5,241 bases of DNA from CAYJEQ01 sp964370185 (GTDB taxonomy: Bacteria; Bacillota; Clostridia; Oscillospirales; Ruminococcaceae): assembly GCA_964370185.1 (NCBI GenBank), contig CAYJIJ010000106.1:1-5241 (forward strand), in the 5' to 3' direction. Position numbers and translations under genes: made by a program. A model generated the notes under the pieces. The model made no database searches. It worked only from the letters and a program-made list of their open reading frames with translations, and had not been told where the DNA came from. Of the stretch, positions 4,750-5,241 are shown piece by piece. Within the stretch, counting starts at the first letter, position 1. Every line of letters begins with the position of its first letter.

Positions 4750-5241
4750 TTAGCCTTCGATAATCATCTTTGTATCTCTTGCAATGAGTAACTCTTCGTC
4801 AGTTGGGATAACCCAAGCTTGAACCTTAGAAGTATCAGTGCTAAATTTCGCTTCTTTTCTTGAAGCGGATTTGTTCTTTTCTGGGCAAATTTCAAGACCC
4901 ATGAACTCCATATTGCTACAAACAGCTTCACGAAGCAGGTCGGCATTTTCGCCTATACCACCTGTGAATAGAATAGCATCCACACCGCCCATTGCAGCCG
5001 CATAGCTACCGATGTATTTTTTAACTTGGTAGTATAGAATATTAAGTGTGAGCTGTGCTTTTTCGTCGCCTTTTTCAGCTGCAGCTTCAATTTCACGTGC
5101 ATCGCTGGAAATGCCTGAAACACCAACGAAGCCGGATTTCTTATTTAAAACATCTGTAACCTGTTCGATAGTCATGTTTTCTTTTTCCATTAGGAACTTT
5201 ATTATAGATGGGTCAATGGAACCGCATCTTGTGCCCATGAT
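4750..5241 (-). CDS. ackA: Acetate kinase, C-terminal part (cut by window edge)
   Basis: Acetate kinase reversibly transfers phosphate between acetyl phosphate and ADP to give acetate and ATP, the ATP-yielding step of the Pta-AckA fermentation pathway in the cytoplasm. About 163 C-terminal residues of the usual 400 or so are visible, and the frame is open to the window edge (an Ile codon precedes the first visible Met). Landmarks are intact. MGTRCGSIDP includes the Arg matching the catalytic Arg241 of the Methanosarcina enzyme. SGISSDAREIE follows, then the nucleotide-binding glycine motif FTGGIGEN (about 91-98 from that Met). PTDEELLIARDT near the end (145-156) carries the Glu that matches the Mg-binding Glu384. 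The Met at 5238 is internal, not a start. The stop codon is followed by a strong terminator. Whether pta lies upstream cannot be seen. Confidence 0.97.
   Translation of the reverse strand: MMGTRCGSIDPSIIKFLMEKENMTIEQVTDVLNKKSGFVGVSGISSDAREIEAAAEKGDEKAQLTLNILYYQVKKYIGSYAAAMGGVDAILFTGGIGENADLLREAVCSNMEFMGLEICPEKNKSASRKEAKFSTDTSKVQAWVIPTDEELLIARDTKMIIEG

Noticed and set aside
1..5241. CRISPR array, insertion sequence, toxin-antitoxin pair or other defence system
   Set aside because: There are no spaced direct repeats, transposase or toxin-like frames; every substantial open frame is explained by the listed genes or their shadows.

Overview
This window looks like chromosomal DNA from a low-GC Firmicute, most likely an anaerobic member of the Clostridia. 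The evidence is the AT-rich intergenic DNA, strong AGGAGG-type ribosome binding sites, many intrinsic terminators, a consensus TTGACA-N17-TATAAT promoter, a Firmicutes-type L10 leader RNA, and an acetate kinase gene next to a YfcC-family transporter. A genus cannot be assigned from the sequence alone.

Layout. Positions 13-870 (+) hold a 285-residue hydrophilic, helical protein that resembles phage virion-region proteins; it may be the last gene of a prophage or prophage remnant lying to the left. An untranslated stretch follows (871-1336). It contains a long perfect palindrome, a possible extended -10 promoter, a consensus promoter, and an L10 leader with an intrinsic attenuator. This stretch drives the rplJ-rplL pair (L10 at 1337-1846, L7/L12 at 1928-2302), which ends at a strong terminator. 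The rest of the window is on the minus strand: a YfcC/DcuC-type membrane transporter (2493-3908), an AT-rich control region of about 460 bases, a small XRE-type DNA-binding protein (4368-4610), and the 3' part of ackA (acetate kinase, 4750 to the window edge). The two opposed blocks meet at two back-to-back hairpins (2324-2428).

How the genes work together. L10 and L7/L12 form the ribosomal stalk and are probably controlled by feedback of L10, or the L10-L12 complex, on the leader. In the leader one segment (1192-1201) can pair either with 1249-1255 or with the 5' arm of the terminator, which is what an attenuation switch needs. The transporter has its own putative promoters, a dyad and a structured leader. 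The XRE gene and ackA appear to be separate units, each followed by a hairpin. No clear new multi-gene system is visible. The most interesting points are the attenuator geometry, the isolated rplJ-rplL pair beside a phage-like gene, and the structured control region of the transporter.
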